Shown: positions 25,097 to 33,155, numbered from the stretch's first letter. The stretch is 64,000 bases of DNA from CAVTUU01 sp045804965 (GCA_045804965.1 JBJMMD010000009.1:186001-250000); one strand, 5' to 3'. Numbers and translations are program-made. Notes: generated by a model from the sequence alone, not told the origin.

Positions 25097-25913
25097 TCGG
25101 TTGCACCGTGATCCGCCGCAGGTTGCCTTCGCCGTTGCTCTCGGTCGTCACCTCCGGGTTGCCGCGAAGCGTGAGGTGGACGATCCGCCGCTCGTTAGGC
25201 GGCATCGGCTCGAGCACGATCGGGCGACGGCTCCGGGCAACTTGGCGCGCAACCCGTTCGGCGAGACCAACCAGGGCCTCTTCACGGCGGGAGCGGTAGC
25301 CCTCGACGTCGATAATGACCCGGGTCCAATCGCCCAATTTGCGATTGACCAGCAGGTTCACCACGTATTGAATCTGAGCCAGGTTCTCGCCCCGGCGGCC
25401 GATCAGCATGCCGAGATCGTGTCCAAGGATATCGAGAAAGATCGTCGGCGGATCTTCGGCGCTGACCGGAACCGAGGAGGGATTGTCGACGGCGATCACA
25501 TCGGCGGCGATGCTCATCTTTTCGAGCAGCTCACGCACGATCTCCTTCGCGGTCGCCTCGTCCTCAGCGTCGACCCGCTCGGCGATCCGGCTTTCGTCCA
25601 CCGCGCGCTCGACCGGACGTGGCCGCTCGGCTCGCGGGGGGGCGACCCGGCTCGACGGCCGGTCGCCAGGAACGCGGCGCGGGCCGGGCGCCCGACGCGG
25701 GCCGGCACCACCCGCCGTCGGCACCGGCTGCGAGGCCATCCCCTTCGCGGTCACGCGAACCAGCGCCTCGGCATCCTCGTCCGGTCCGGCGTCGGAGAGA
25801 ACCTCGATATCGACCGCGTCCTCGGGCAGAGCGAGCTGTTCCAACGCCAGGCGCACGGCTTCCTCGACGGAATATGCCTGAATTTCGACGCTCGTCATCC
25901 GGTTCGACGTCAT
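25089..25913 (-). CDS. khpB: Jag/KhpB RNA-binding protein
   Basis: 274 residues in three parts. An N-terminal Jag_N domain reads SVEIQAYSVEEAVRLALEQL. An Arg/Pro-rich linker spans about 65-105. The type II KH domain carries the loop GMLIGRRGENLAQIQYVVN, and a C-terminal R3H domain has EPMPPNERRIVHLTL. KhpB (also called Jag or EloR) binds RNA with KhpA and influences cell elongation in Gram-positive bacteria. It follows yidC, as is standard. The ATG at 25913 has GAGGATTT before it. Confidence 0.93.
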   Translation of the reverse strand: MTSNRMTSVEIQAYSVEEAVRLALEQLALPEDAVDIEVLSDAGPDEDAEALVRVTAKGMASQPVPTAGGAGPRRAPGPRRVPGDRPSSRVAPPRAERPRPVERAVDESRIAERVDAEDEATAKEIVRELLEKMSIAADVIAVDNPSSVPVSAEDPPTIFLDILGHDLGMLIGRRGENLAQIQYVVNLLVNRKLGDWTRVIIDVEGYRSRREEALVGLAERVARQVARSRRPIVLEPMPPNERRIVHLTLRGNPEVTTESNGEGNLRRITVQPSA

Positions 25914-26030
25914 AAATCCTCACTCCAGTCGGAGAGCCGGGTCGTGGAAACCGGCGACCAGACGCCTGATGATCGAACGATCAATGGCAGGCGGCTGCAT
26001 CGCGGGCGTTCCCGTTCCCGCCCCTGAGCC

Positions 26031-27248
26031 TTATTCGCTCTGTTGTTTCTTCGGGGGGCGAGATTTCCGTGGCACAGCCGGCGCTTGGCCGCTGCCATTC
26101 TGCCCTCCGGTGGTCGTCGTCCCGCTCTTCCTCGTCGTGCTCTTGGCGGTCGGGCGCTGCGATGGAGACGACGATTTCGCCGAGCGGTTCGTCGTCGCCG
26201 GCCGCTTCGTCGCCGCATCAACCCGCGCCTGGTAGCTCGTCGATTTCGTGCTCCGGCCCGTGGTCACGACGCCGTCGGCACTCTCCTCGATCTCGGACGA
26301 TTCGTCGATCTCATCGGCGTCGATAGGCGCCGTTGGCGCGTCTCGCCGCTGCCTGGCTTGCTCGGTTTGCTCTTGCATCTTGCTCTGGAACCAGCCCATG
26401 ATCCCCGGCTGCTTGACGACGCCGTCTTCGCCACTCATGACGACGATCTCATCAAGATCGCGCGGCGCGCGATAACCGAGGCGGCGATGCTCCGGCAGCT
26501 CGGGCAGACCAGGAACCCAGTCGTGCAAGCTGCCCCACCCGGTGATGAACCACTGCTGGACAACGCTATACACACTCTGCGTCACCCAGTAAATAACCGG
26601 GCCGGAAGCAAAGTTCCACCCGAAGATGACGACCAACAAGGGCATGAAGGTCATCATCTGGTTCATCATCTTCTGCTGGGGGTCGGTGACCGCTTGCTGG
26701 CCCTGCGGGCGCATCATCTTAGTCTGGATGAATTGGAAGACGCCCGCCAAGACCGGCAGGATGTGATACGGGTCCGGCTCGGCCAGGCTATGAAGCCAGA
26801 GGAAGGGACCGCTCCAGAGCGGCGAGACATCAGGAATGCCGGTGCCATTCGAGAGGTGGCGAATCGCCCTGTAGAGCCCGAAGAAGATCGGAATCTGGAT
26901 GATCATCGGCAAGCAGCCGGAGACCGGATTGACCCGGTGCTGGCTGTAGAGCTTCATCGTCTCTTGGGAGAGACGCTGGCGGTCCTTGCCGTATTTCTTC
27001 TGTAGCTCCTTGACCTTCGGCTGGATCTCCTGCATCGCCTTGCTCGAGCGGATCGACTGTACCGTCAGCGGCAGGAGCAGGGTCTTGACGATAATCGTGA
27101 AGACGATGATCGCGAGGCCGGCGCTGTTAAGTCTCTGCGCCAGAAAGTCGAGCACATGCTCGAGGAATTGGACGTAGTTGTCCCAAATCGGGATGGACAG
27201 CATGGTGAGGGCCAGATTGATGTGAGCGCCGAGGAAATCAACGTGCAC
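26031..27248 (-). CDS. yidC: YidC/Oxa1-family membrane protein insertase
   Basis: 405 residues. The short N-terminus without a periplasmic domain is of the Gram-positive YidC type. Conserved blocks are IVFTIIVKTLLLPLTVQSI, AMQEIQPKVKELQKKYGKD, NPVSGCLPMIIQIPIFFGLY and QQKMMNQMMTFMPLL. Five membrane segments are expected, and the hydrophilic groove Arg/Lys would lie in TM1. The last 90 residues are Ser/Thr/Arg-rich and end KKQQSE, a basic tail that may contact ribosomes. GTG start; an ATG 15 codons later is an alternative. Confidence 0.95.
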   Translation of the reverse strand: MHVDFLGAHINLALTMLSIPIWDNYVQFLEHVLDFLAQRLNSAGLAIIVFTIIVKTLLLPLTVQSIRSSKAMQEIQPKVKELQKKYGKDRQRLSQETMKLYSQHRVNPVSGCLPMIIQIPIFFGLYRAIRHLSNGTGIPDVSPLWSGPFLWLHSLAEPDPYHILPVLAGVFQFIQTKMMRPQGQQAVTDPQQKMMNQMMTFMPLLVVIFGWNFASGPVIYWVTQSVYSVVQQWFITGWGSLHDWVPGLPELPEHRRLGYRAPRDLDEIVVMSGEDGVVKQPGIMGWFQSKMQEQTEQARQRRDAPTAPIDADEIDESSEIEESADGVVTTGRSTKSTSYQARVDAATKRPATTNRSAKSSSPSQRPTAKSTTRKSGTTTTGGQNGSGQAPAVPRKSRPPKKQQSE

Positions 27249-27413
27249 GGGCGGTCGTTCCCCCCTGCACGCAAAAGAGCACGCGCATAGTCCTCTTCAT
27301 ATCGGTTTCAATCCTCACCCTGCGACTCGGCAGGGCGCAACAAGGTGCAACAATCAGCATTTGCGCATCGGTGACATGGCGGCAAAGCATACCGCGTTTA
27401 GGCCAGTTTTTCC

Positions 27414-27497
27414 GTCATTTTGAGCGAGGTCGAAGAATCTCGTTCTCTCGCTTCTGCCGGCGAAGAACACGAGATGCCTCGACAAGCTCGGCATGAC
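27414..27497. repeat. dispersed repeat family C (GTCATTTTGAGC...GCTCGGCATGAC)
   Basis: About 84 bases with inverted ends and GAAGAATCTCGTTC / CACGAGATGCCTCGA in the middle. It occupies the gap between yidD and yidC inside the housekeeping operon. Confidence 0.65.
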
Positions 27498-27517
27498 GCG
27501 GAGAGAGCTGGGGACCA

Positions 27518-27727
27518 TCAACGAACCGGGTCGTAGCCGCCGCGGCTGAACGGGTGACAGCGCGCAATCCGCCGCACGGTTAACCAGCCGCCCTTGATGA
27601 TACCGTACTTGGCGATTGCCTCGTACCCATATTGCGAGCAGGTGGGGGTGAACCGGCAGGACGGCGGAAAGATCGGCGAGATCGCGATCTGGTAGAAGCG
27701 GATGAGCCCAAGGGGGATGCGGCGCAT
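27518..27727 (-). CDS. yidD: membrane protein insertion efficiency factor YidD
   Basis: 69 residues, the usual size. It opens RRIPLGLIRFYQIAISP, followed by the family hallmark SCRFTPTCSQYGYEAIAKYG and then RIARCHPFSRGGYDPV. The four conserved cysteines are present. It is thought to aid YidC-dependent membrane insertion. It is positioned between rnpA and yidC as in most bacteria, but separated from both by dispersed repeats. Confidence 0.96.
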   Translation of the reverse strand: MRRIPLGLIRFYQIAISPIFPPSCRFTPTCSQYGYEAIAKYGIIKGGWLTVRRIARCHPFSRGGYDPVR

Positions 27728-27746
27728 GGGTCGGTCCTAGTTTTTC

Positions 27747-27868
27747 GTCAGTCTGAGCTTGTCGAAGAATCTGTCTTTCCCCACGCTTGTCGTTCAAATT
27801 AACGTGGCGGGTTCGCCCCGGGTTTTAACCCCGGGCTACGATAGACGAAGCCCTTCCAGGGATGAGAA
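27747..27868. repeat. dispersed repeats, family C fragment then family B copy
   Basis: GTCAGTCTGAGCTTGTCGAA (27747 onward) is a family C end. From 27809, CCCCGGGTTTTAACCCCGGG makes a hairpin and is followed by CTACGATAGACGAAGCCCTT, the family B layout. These fill the rnpA-yidD gap. Confidence 0.6.
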
Positions 27869-27890
27869 GCGTTCCGGCAACTGATATTAC

Positions 27891-28286
27891 TCATTCTCCC
27901 ACCGGTTCCGGTCCTGATGAAGAAACGTCAACGATCTCCGGACGGATGAGTTGGGCGCGGGTGACGATGCGTTCCATCGAATCGAGCGCGACATCAAGAC
28001 CTGTCAATTCTTCCACCGTGCCACGAACGATGATGACCACATCATATCCCGGCAGCAATCGCGGATGCAGCTGGCGAATCGCCTCGCGGACCAGGCGCTT
28101 GCAGCGGTTGCGCTGGACGGCCTTGCCGACCCGCTTGCCGGCGATGACCGCGTAGCGATTGCGCTTCGGGTCGGTGTCGTTGGCGAGCACCCGGGCGACG
28201 AGCGGGCCGTCGGCGTACGCCTTGCCCCGCGCCCGTGCCTGGCGAACCTCTGCTTCTTCCCGGAGTCTCAGCGCGCGATTGACCAC
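27891..28286 (-). CDS. rnpA: ribonuclease P protein component
   Basis: 131 residues. It starts NRALRLREEAEVRQARARGK. The RNA-binding RNR segment reads RYAVIAGKRVGKAVQRNRCK, then RLVREAIRQLHPRLLPGYD and a final helix. This protein binds the RNase P RNA and helps to process the 5' end of tRNA precursors. It starts with GTG at 28286 and lies downstream of rpmH, separated by about 310 bases of repeats, which is longer than usual. Confidence 0.95.
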   Translation of the reverse strand: MVNRALRLREEAEVRQARARGKAYADGPLVARVLANDTDPKRNRYAVIAGKRVGKAVQRNRCKRLVREAIRQLHPRLLPGYDVVIIVRGTVEELTGLDVALDSMERIVTRAQLIRPEIVDVSSSGPEPVGE

Positions 28287-28597
28287 AGCGAGGGCCTATT
28301 GGTGGGCGGGGCCGAAAAGGGAGTGCCACCCGTGATGCTGAGCGCCCCACCGTCGTCATTCTGAGCGAAGCCGAAGAATCTGTCTCTTCGCCGTCCCAGC
28401 GGTTCGAATCATCGCGCCCGGTCGCTAGGTCCCGGGGTTAAAACCCCGGGCTACAACAGACAAAGCCCCTCCGGGGCTGAGCACGAGGCGGTCTTCCCAC
28501 CAGTCGGCTAGAAGCCGACTTCCGTTGCTGAGCCCGGGAATTGATTCCCGGGTGGCGCAGCGGACAACAATATGTCCAACACAAAATGCCGAGATGC
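28287..28597. repeat. rpmH-rnpA gap filled with dispersed repeats
   Basis: A family C fragment (GTCATTCTGAGCGAAGCCGA, from 28355) is present. A family B copy follows at about 28431-28490 (CCGGGGTTAAAACCCCGG hairpin, CTACAACAGACAAAGCCCC, then TCCGGGGCTGAGCACGAGG). A third palindromic stretch with GCCCGGGAATTGATTCCCGG ends the gap. No gene is seen. The repeats must be transcribed with rpmH and rnpA if these form one operon. Confidence 0.65.
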
Positions 28598-28765
28598 TTA
28601 TTTGTTCTGCGTAAACTTCTTCTCGTCGGAGACGCTCAGTTTCCAACGTCCCTTGGCCCGGCGAGCGGCGATGACCGCCCGGCCGGTCCGGCTGGACATG
28701 CGCTTGAGGAAGCCGTGTTTCCGCTTGCGCGGGATTCGCTTCGGTTGATACGTCCGCTTCGGCAT
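28598..28765 (-). CDS. rpmH: 50S ribosomal protein L34
   Basis: A 55-residue frame, below common length cut-offs. It opens MPKRTYQPKRIPRKRKHGFL, and KRMSSRTGRAVIAARRAKGR follows, an unmistakable L34. The ATG at 28765 follows GAGGAGTAAACGGCA and the TAA stop is at 28598. L34 is a small basic protein of the large ribosomal subunit. The C-terminal extension (WKLSVSDEKKFTQNK) is a little longer than in E. coli. It heads the conserved rpmH-rnpA-yidD-yidC-jag series. No dnaA gene lies next to it. Confidence 0.97.
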   Translation of the reverse strand: MPKRTYQPKRIPRKRKHGFLKRMSSRTGRAVIAARRAKGRWKLSVSDEKKFTQNK

Positions 28766-29262
28766 TGCCGTTTACTCCTCAGACCCGCCAAAGCGGGAAC
28801 CCTCAATCGCTCAGAAATATGGGCTATACCGGCGCCTGGCCAGCTCCAAGCCGGCAACGGTACCACACACAAAAACCCGCTACGACGCTCATCGCCCGCA
28901 GCGGCTGCGCGGAAAAGTATACGGGAAGCTGGCGGGATTGGTCTATTCGCGGCTTAGCCGCATGCCCGGGGTTAAAACCCCGGGCTAATCCAGACGAAGC
29001 CCCTCCGGGGCTAGGCCGAGGACCGCGCCGGCAGGTCTTTGTAGGCGTGTGCGGCCATACCCCCGACTGGTGAACATAACGTATGCCAATACCAGGCCGC
29101 GTTCGACCGGGATCCCAGGCCCAAGCTTTGCGGGCCTACCTGCACCGGTCCCATGTTCGCGCGCTCAGCCTCGGAGAGGCTTCGTTGTCTTAGCGCCGGG
29201 CTATCAGCCCGGCGCTAAGTCAATGCCGCGTAAGTGATGTTATTGCACCCGACTCTCGAGCC
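28766..29262. repeat. 497-base gap upstream of rpmH with family B repeats
   Basis: One family B copy spans about 28966-29031 (CCCGGGGTTAAAACCCCGGG, CTAATCCAGACGAAGCCCC, TCCGGGGCT). A reversed copy spans about 29158-29220 (AGCCTCGGAGAGGCTTCG, then CGCCGGGCTATCAGCCCGGCG). No gene is seen on either strand. The rpmH promoter presumably lies here but no clear -35/-10 pair stands out. Confidence 0.6.
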
Positions 29263-30240
29263 CTACGTCACCTGGCGGGCGCGTTCTTGGGCGCGAGCTC
29301 GCGTTTCCGGCTTCACCGTTGGTTTGGTCGCCAAATCCTGGACCGTTGCCGGATCGTACCGCTTGCCCAGGACCGCGTTGATCTCGGCGCCGACAAGGAA
29401 GATGATCCCCGTGAGATAGAGGAAGAAGAGCAAGACCAACACACTGCCGACCACGCCATAGGCGCTGCCCGGGTTCGAGAACTTGAGGTAGATGCCCACC
29501 ACGGCGGTGGCCAGCAGCCAGAGGATCGTGGCCGCAACCGAACCCGGTGAGATCCAGCGGAACGATTGCTCCACGTTCGGGCCGGCGTAGTACAGCACCG
29601 CCAGAATGAGCATCACCGCGGCGATTGCAACCGGCCAGCGGGCCACGTTCCACAGCACGTTGAACGCCGAGCCGAGACCGGCCTGATCGGCGAGCCAGTG
29701 GCCGATGTTCCGGCCGAAGACGAGCAGCACAAACGCCACGTTGATGAACACGACCAAGAGCAACGTGAGCCCGATCGTCAGCCCCTTCTTCCGAACAAAG
29801 GGGCGGCTCTCCTCCACGCCGTAGGCGGTGTTGAACGATTCGATCAGGGCGGCGATCGCATTTGAGCCCGACCAGAGCGCAATCAGCGCGGCCAGAATCG
29901 CGCCCACCGATGCCCCATTACCGACCTTGGCGATCGCATTGTTGACGATCGAATTCAGCAGGTCCTTCGTGTTGGCGGGGGCGCGGTCCTGGATAAAGGT
30001 GCGCAGATGCTCCACCACCGGCACATTCGTCGCGTCGTTCAGCAGCGCCGCGACGGTGACGCTGAGGATGATCAAGGCCGGAATCGCGAACACCGTGTAG
30101 TACGCAAAGGCCGCGGCCAGGGTCGTGACCTTGTCCCCTTTGATCTCTGCGTACAGTTCCTTACCAAAGTCTTTGACAGAATCCCGCGACCGCCAATCCA
30201 TCGCCGCGGGCCGTTGCGCCATCGTACTTTCGGTAGCCAT
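29263..30240 (-). CDS. YihY/virulence factor BrkB family membrane protein
   Basis: 325 residues from the ATG at 30240, chosen because AAAGGAGGCGTGT lies directly before it; the frame runs on to 30315. The family core is clear: LAAAFAYYTVFAIPALIILS, ALWSGSNAIAALIESFN, GSVLVLLFFLYLTGIIFLVG followed by AEINAVL. Six membrane segments are expected. Members were once called RNase BN by mistake, and their function is still unsettled. The basic C-terminal tail ends RARQVT. A remnant of a second copy lies at 31887-31961. Confidence 0.92.
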   Translation of the reverse strand: MATESTMAQRPAAMDWRSRDSVKDFGKELYAEIKGDKVTTLAAAFAYYTVFAIPALIILSVTVAALLNDATNVPVVEHLRTFIQDRAPANTKDLLNSIVNNAIAKVGNGASVGAILAALIALWSGSNAIAALIESFNTAYGVEESRPFVRKKGLTIGLTLLLVVFINVAFVLLVFGRNIGHWLADQAGLGSAFNVLWNVARWPVAIAAVMLILAVLYYAGPNVEQSFRWISPGSVAATILWLLATAVVGIYLKFSNPGSAYGVVGSVLVLLFFLYLTGIIFLVGAEINAVLGKRYDPATVQDLATKPTVKPETRARAQERARQVT

Positions 30241-30310
30241 ACACGCCTCCTTTCGAGGCCTTAGAAGCTCTCCATTCCCCTCTTCTAGGCGCATTTGGCG
30301 TGCCAGGCCG
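30241..30310. repeat. direct repeat, left copy (yihY upstream region)
   Basis: This stretch holds the yihY ribosome site and promoter region. Blocks GCCTCCTTTCGAGGCCT and GGCGTGCCAGGC recur with small changes at 31963-32028, spaced alike. Confidence 0.6.
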
Positions 30311-30417
30311 CTCACGACGAGGATGGTTTTCCCTTGAAATGGAGTGGGCTATACGCGGAACGTTGAGATCGCTATGCTGATCAAAGGCGGTTCGCCAACT
30401 CCTGAGGAGACGGGCAA

Positions 30418-30741
30418 GTGATCCGGCTTGTGGCACAACGAAAAGCAGAACTCGCTACGCTCTGCCGTCGTCATGGAGTTCGACGACTGGATATCGTTGG
30501 CTCGGCCGCGACAGGCGCGTTTCGAGACGCCGGCAGCGAGCTGGATTTCATCGTCGATTTCGCCGACAAAGGAGCCGGCTACGCCGACCGTTACCTCGAT
30601 TTCGCGGACGCGCTGGAGACCCTTTTCGACCGCAAAGTCGACCTGCTGACCGAACGCTGGATCCAAAACCCCTACTTTCGCCGCTCCGTCGAGGCTACTC
30701 GCCAGACGATCTATGACCGACGAAGTCGGGAAGCAGCCTGA
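30418..30741 (+). CDS. MNT-type nucleotidyltransferase (antitoxin-like)
   Basis: 107 residues from a GTG start. The minimal nucleotidyltransferase motif reads LDIVGSAATGAFRDAGSELD followed by FIVDF, i.e. GS...(S)xLDF with the two acidic metal ligands shifted to E-L-D. This belongs to the MNT/NTP_transf_2 family. Partnered with a HEPN toxin, MNT proteins neutralise it, in known cases by AMPylating the HEPN Tyr. It is the first gene of a three-gene MNT-MNT-HEPN run. Confidence 0.82.
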   Translation: MIRLVAQRKAELATLCRRHGVRRLDIVGSAATGAFRDAGSELDFIVDFADKGAGYADRYLDFADALETLFDRKVDLLTERWIQNPYFRRSVEATRQTIYDRRSREAA

Positions 30742-30756
30742 GGAGAGGTTGTTCAC

Positions 30757-31077
30757 GTGAGCAAGGGAAACACGCTCATCGAACGCAACATGAAGGCCAT
30801 CCGCGCTCTTGCTGAGGAATATGATGTGGCGCGGCTTGAGGTCTTCGGTTCGGCGACAACTGACGAATTTGACCCCGGTCGATCCGATATCGATTTCCTC
30901 ATCGAGTACAAGCCGGATACAAACCTCGGGCCATGGCTGACCCGCTATTTTGAACTGCAAGAGCGTCTTGAGGCGCTCCTGGATCATCCGGTGGATCTCG
31001 TGATGACAGACGCCCTGGAAAACCAGCGATTCCTACGCTTGGCCAACGAAACCCGACGACTTCTCTATGCCGCCTAG
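30757..31077 (+). CDS. MNT-type nucleotidyltransferase (antitoxin-like), second copy
   Basis: 106 residues, GTG start 15 bases after the previous gene. The active site is canonical: RLEVFGSATTDEFDPGRSDI then DFLIEY (GS...SDIDF). It is only distantly similar to the preceding MNT gene. Its end overlaps the HEPN gene start by 11 bases, so this is the more likely direct partner of that toxin. Confidence 0.87.
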   Translation: MSKGNTLIERNMKAIRALAEEYDVARLEVFGSATTDEFDPGRSDIDFLIEYKPDTNLGPWLTRYFELQERLEALLDHPVDLVMTDALENQRFLRLANETRRLLYAA

Positions 31078-31414
31078 GGTTGCGGTCCTCCTTGAGGACA
31101 TCCGCGACGCGTCACCGTTCATCTCGGATGATGTAACTGGGCAGACGTTTGAGTCGTACAGACAAGACCGGCGCGTTCGACAGTTGGTTGAGCGCAATTT
31201 CATGATCGTTGGCGAAGCGATGGTCCAACTTAGCAGGCTTGATCCGGTAACGGCCAACCGCATCACTGATCGAGCGCAAATCATCGCTTTTCGTAATGCG
31301 CTTATCCACGCCTACAGTCGAATCAACCACGTAGAAGTGTGGCGGATCATTCATGAATCTTTGCCGACGCTGATGAGCGAAGTGGAAGAACTTCTTCGGG
31401 AGCAGACCGAATAG
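31067..31414 (+). CDS. HEPN-domain (DUF86, HepT-like) toxin
   Basis: 115 residues, all helical in character. The diagnostic RNase motif RX4-6H is seen in FRNALIHAYSRI, i.e. R-N-A-L-I-H-A-Y with the Tyr that MNT partners modify. The N-terminus reads LLEDIRDASPFISDDV and the middle NFMIVGEAMVQLS, both typical of DUF86. HepT toxins cleave RNA, in some cases tRNA, and are kept inactive by the MNT protein. The 11-base overlap with the second MNT gene indicates coupled translation. Confidence 0.88.
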   Translation: MPPRVAVLLEDIRDASPFISDDVTGQTFESYRQDRRVRQLVERNFMIVGEAMVQLSRLDPVTANRITDRAQIIAFRNALIHAYSRINHVEVWRIIHESLPTLMSEVEELLREQTE

Positions 31415-31470
31415 TCTTGATCTGAACCCGATTCACTGTTCATGAGACGAAGAAGCGAGAGGAGCGCAGG

Positions 31471-31875
31471 ATGGAGCCCACACGGTTCTTCGCGATCATC
31501 GCCCTGATCTCGCTGCCGACGGTAATGTTCGGTGGCTACTCACTCCGCCGTCTGCTGGAAACGCCGCCCGGCATCTCCGAGTTCCAGCGGACCTACTTCC
31601 GCGCCGGGCACGCCCACGCCGGCGTGCTTCTCGTCCTCTCCCTGGTTTACAACGACTACCTCGACCGCACCACGATCTCGAACGGCCTGCAATGGCTCGC
31701 CTGCATCGTCCTGGTGATCGGTATCCTCGCCCAATCCGGCGGCTTCTTCCTGCACATGGCCAAAGGCGAACCCGGCCGCGTATCCATCGGCACGACCGTC
31801 ACCACTGTAGGGTTCTTCTTGTTAGCGGTGGCAATGTTGTTTTTGGCGTATGGGCTGATCGCCGAGTGGCCGTGA
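31471..31875 (+). CDS. hypothetical four-helix membrane protein
   Basis: 134 residues with an AGAGGAGCGCAGG ribosome site. Four hydrophobic segments are seen (about 6-24, 46-63, 71-91, 105-128). A conserved-looking motif, FRAGHAHAGVLLVLSL, lies at the start of the second helix with two histidines. No family name is recognised with confidence. It lies 56 bases after the HEPN gene but has its own ribosome site and higher GC, so a functional link to the toxin locus is doubtful. Confidence 0.7.
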   Translation: MEPTRFFAIIALISLPTVMFGGYSLRRLLETPPGISEFQRTYFRAGHAHAGVLLVLSLVYNDYLDRTTISNGLQWLACIVLVIGILAQSGGFFLHMAKGEPGRVSIGTTVTTVGFFLLAVAMLFLAYGLIAEWP

Positions 31876-31886
31876 GGTGAGTAAGT

Positions 31887-31961
31887 CCACGTTGCACTTT
31901 TACGACACGACCGCCAGCTCATCGCCCCGGCCCGCTCCGCCGTCCGACTCTGCGCGACCAC
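31887..31961 (-). pseudogene. N-terminal remnant of a second yihY-like gene
   Basis: A GTG at 31961 opens codons reading AQSRTAERAGAMSWRS, which align with the start of the intact yihY protein (ESTMAQRPAAMDWRS): shared A-x-R, A-M-x-W-R-S and spacing. Similarity fades after about 25 codons. The upstream bases (31963-32028) also match the intact gene's promoter region. It is therefore a truncated duplicate. Confidence 0.55.
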
Positions 31962-31962
31962 A

Positions 31963-32028
31963 CAGCGCCTCCTTTAGAGGCCTCAGTCCTTTCACACCAT
32001 ATCGGCGCATACGGCGTGCCAGGCGTGG
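31963..32028. repeat. direct repeat, right copy (yihY-like upstream region)
   Basis: GCGCCTCCTTTAGAGGCCTC and GGCGTGCCAGGCG match 30241-30310 in order and spacing. Together the copies bracket the MNT-MNT-HEPN-membrane-protein segment. Confidence 0.55.
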
Positions 32029-32141
32029 GAGTTAACTTTAGGAACAGGTAAGCTAGGAGTGGCAATCGTTCTGAACAATTGTCGAGTTTCTATTTTGTCT
32101 TCTCTTAGGCAGCGTAGCCCTTCACTAGACTCGAGGATTTC

Positions 32142-33155
32142 ATGCCGAGACGAGGGCAACGTTCAGGTGCAAAGACACAGAGTAGGAGAGGCACCGCCGT
32201 GACTAACCCTGCTCGATTTGATAAGTTCCTAGAACCAATTTATGTGAATGAAAAGATGGTACTTAATTGCGCAGCTTATCTGTTCAAAGGCGTTCCTTTC
32301 CAGACCGAAACTACTGAATCGTCTGATCGATCTCGCGGCATTGGTCTGAGCGTGGGCATTCCTTTCCTAGGAGACCTCTTAGGAGCACCGAAGTTACAGG
32401 GCGGGGCGAGCTCAAGTTCCCTTCTCGAGAATCGGTCTGCTCGGCGCTACACGGTTGGCGGACTTCACATGGCAGTTCTTGACGAGCTGCACGAGCGCAA
32501 AATGATTCACTCAGATTCGGCTGATCGAATGTCCCCTCAACTGGGAATCGGCGAAGCATATGTCGATATTGAAGCAGTACTCCGGACAAGCGATTACTTT
32601 GCTCTTATTGGCACGCTTAAAATACTCGGCCCGTTGGTTTCCCAAATATTCAGGGATTATGGAGACAAGCTCTTTCCAATGGGTCTATTGGGTTCTACTA
32701 ATCCTCAGGAGTTGCGCACTTCAGTAGACATATACGAAGAATCCGTTCTTTCTCTTTTAGACAAACTCGAGCGGGATTACCTTACGTCAAAACAGCTTGA
32801 GATGATCCTTTGGTCAGGCGGTGAACACGGACGTCCCGTAGGCATCGTTGACCTCGATGTGTCCGATTACGAACCTAATGAATTAAGATCCAAGCTTAGT
32901 GGGGGGAAATATCACGTGATTGGAAAAGTCATCAGCACGGTCGGACGTGGCCAATCAATAGATCTGCTTCAAAAGACGATACTATCCAACACAATCGATC
33001 TGATACAGAAGTTGATGAATAGTCAACAGGATCAGCAGGCAATTCGAAAAGCACGTCAACAGATTGGACCAATTAAGCAACTTGTGGAGCAGTTCCTTCG
33101 ACTTGAAATTCCGGGGCCGGCTGTTCGGGTCGCTGCTATGTCGGTTTGCATATAG
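32142..33155 (+). CDS. DUF6414-like protein of an AT-rich accessory cassette
   Basis: 337 residues from the ATG at 32142 (GAGGATTTC before it). A GTG at 32199 with AGGAGAGGCACCGCC is at least as good a start. The region FDKFLEPIYVNEKMVLNCAA, a run of small residues around 85-95, and a basic-helical C-terminus (RKARQQIGPIKQLVEQFLRL) resemble DUF6414-type proteins, though I am not certain. No catalytic motif or membrane segment is visible. Base composition is clearly poorer in GC than the neighbours. It lies 49 bases before the STAND gene and forms an operon with it. Confidence 0.6.
   Translation: MPRRGQRSGAKTQSRRGTAVTNPARFDKFLEPIYVNEKMVLNCAAYLFKGVPFQTETTESSDRSRGIGLSVGIPFLGDLLGAPKLQGGASSSSLLENRSARRYTVGGLHMAVLDELHERKMIHSDSADRMSPQLGIGEAYVDIEAVLRTSDYFALIGTLKILGPLVSQIFRDYGDKLFPMGLLGSTNPQELRTSVDIYEESVLSLLDKLERDYLTSKQLEMILWSGGEHGRPVGIVDLDVSDYEPNELRSKLSGGKYHVIGKVISTVGRGQSIDLLQKTILSNTIDLIQKLMNSQQDQQAIRKARQQIGPIKQLVEQFLRLEIPGPAVRVAAMSVCI

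Noticed and set aside
25514..26221. Arg-rich frames antisense to jag and yidC
   Set aside because: Strong Arg/Pro/Ala bias and exact placement opposite conserved genes show they are GC-rich shadows.
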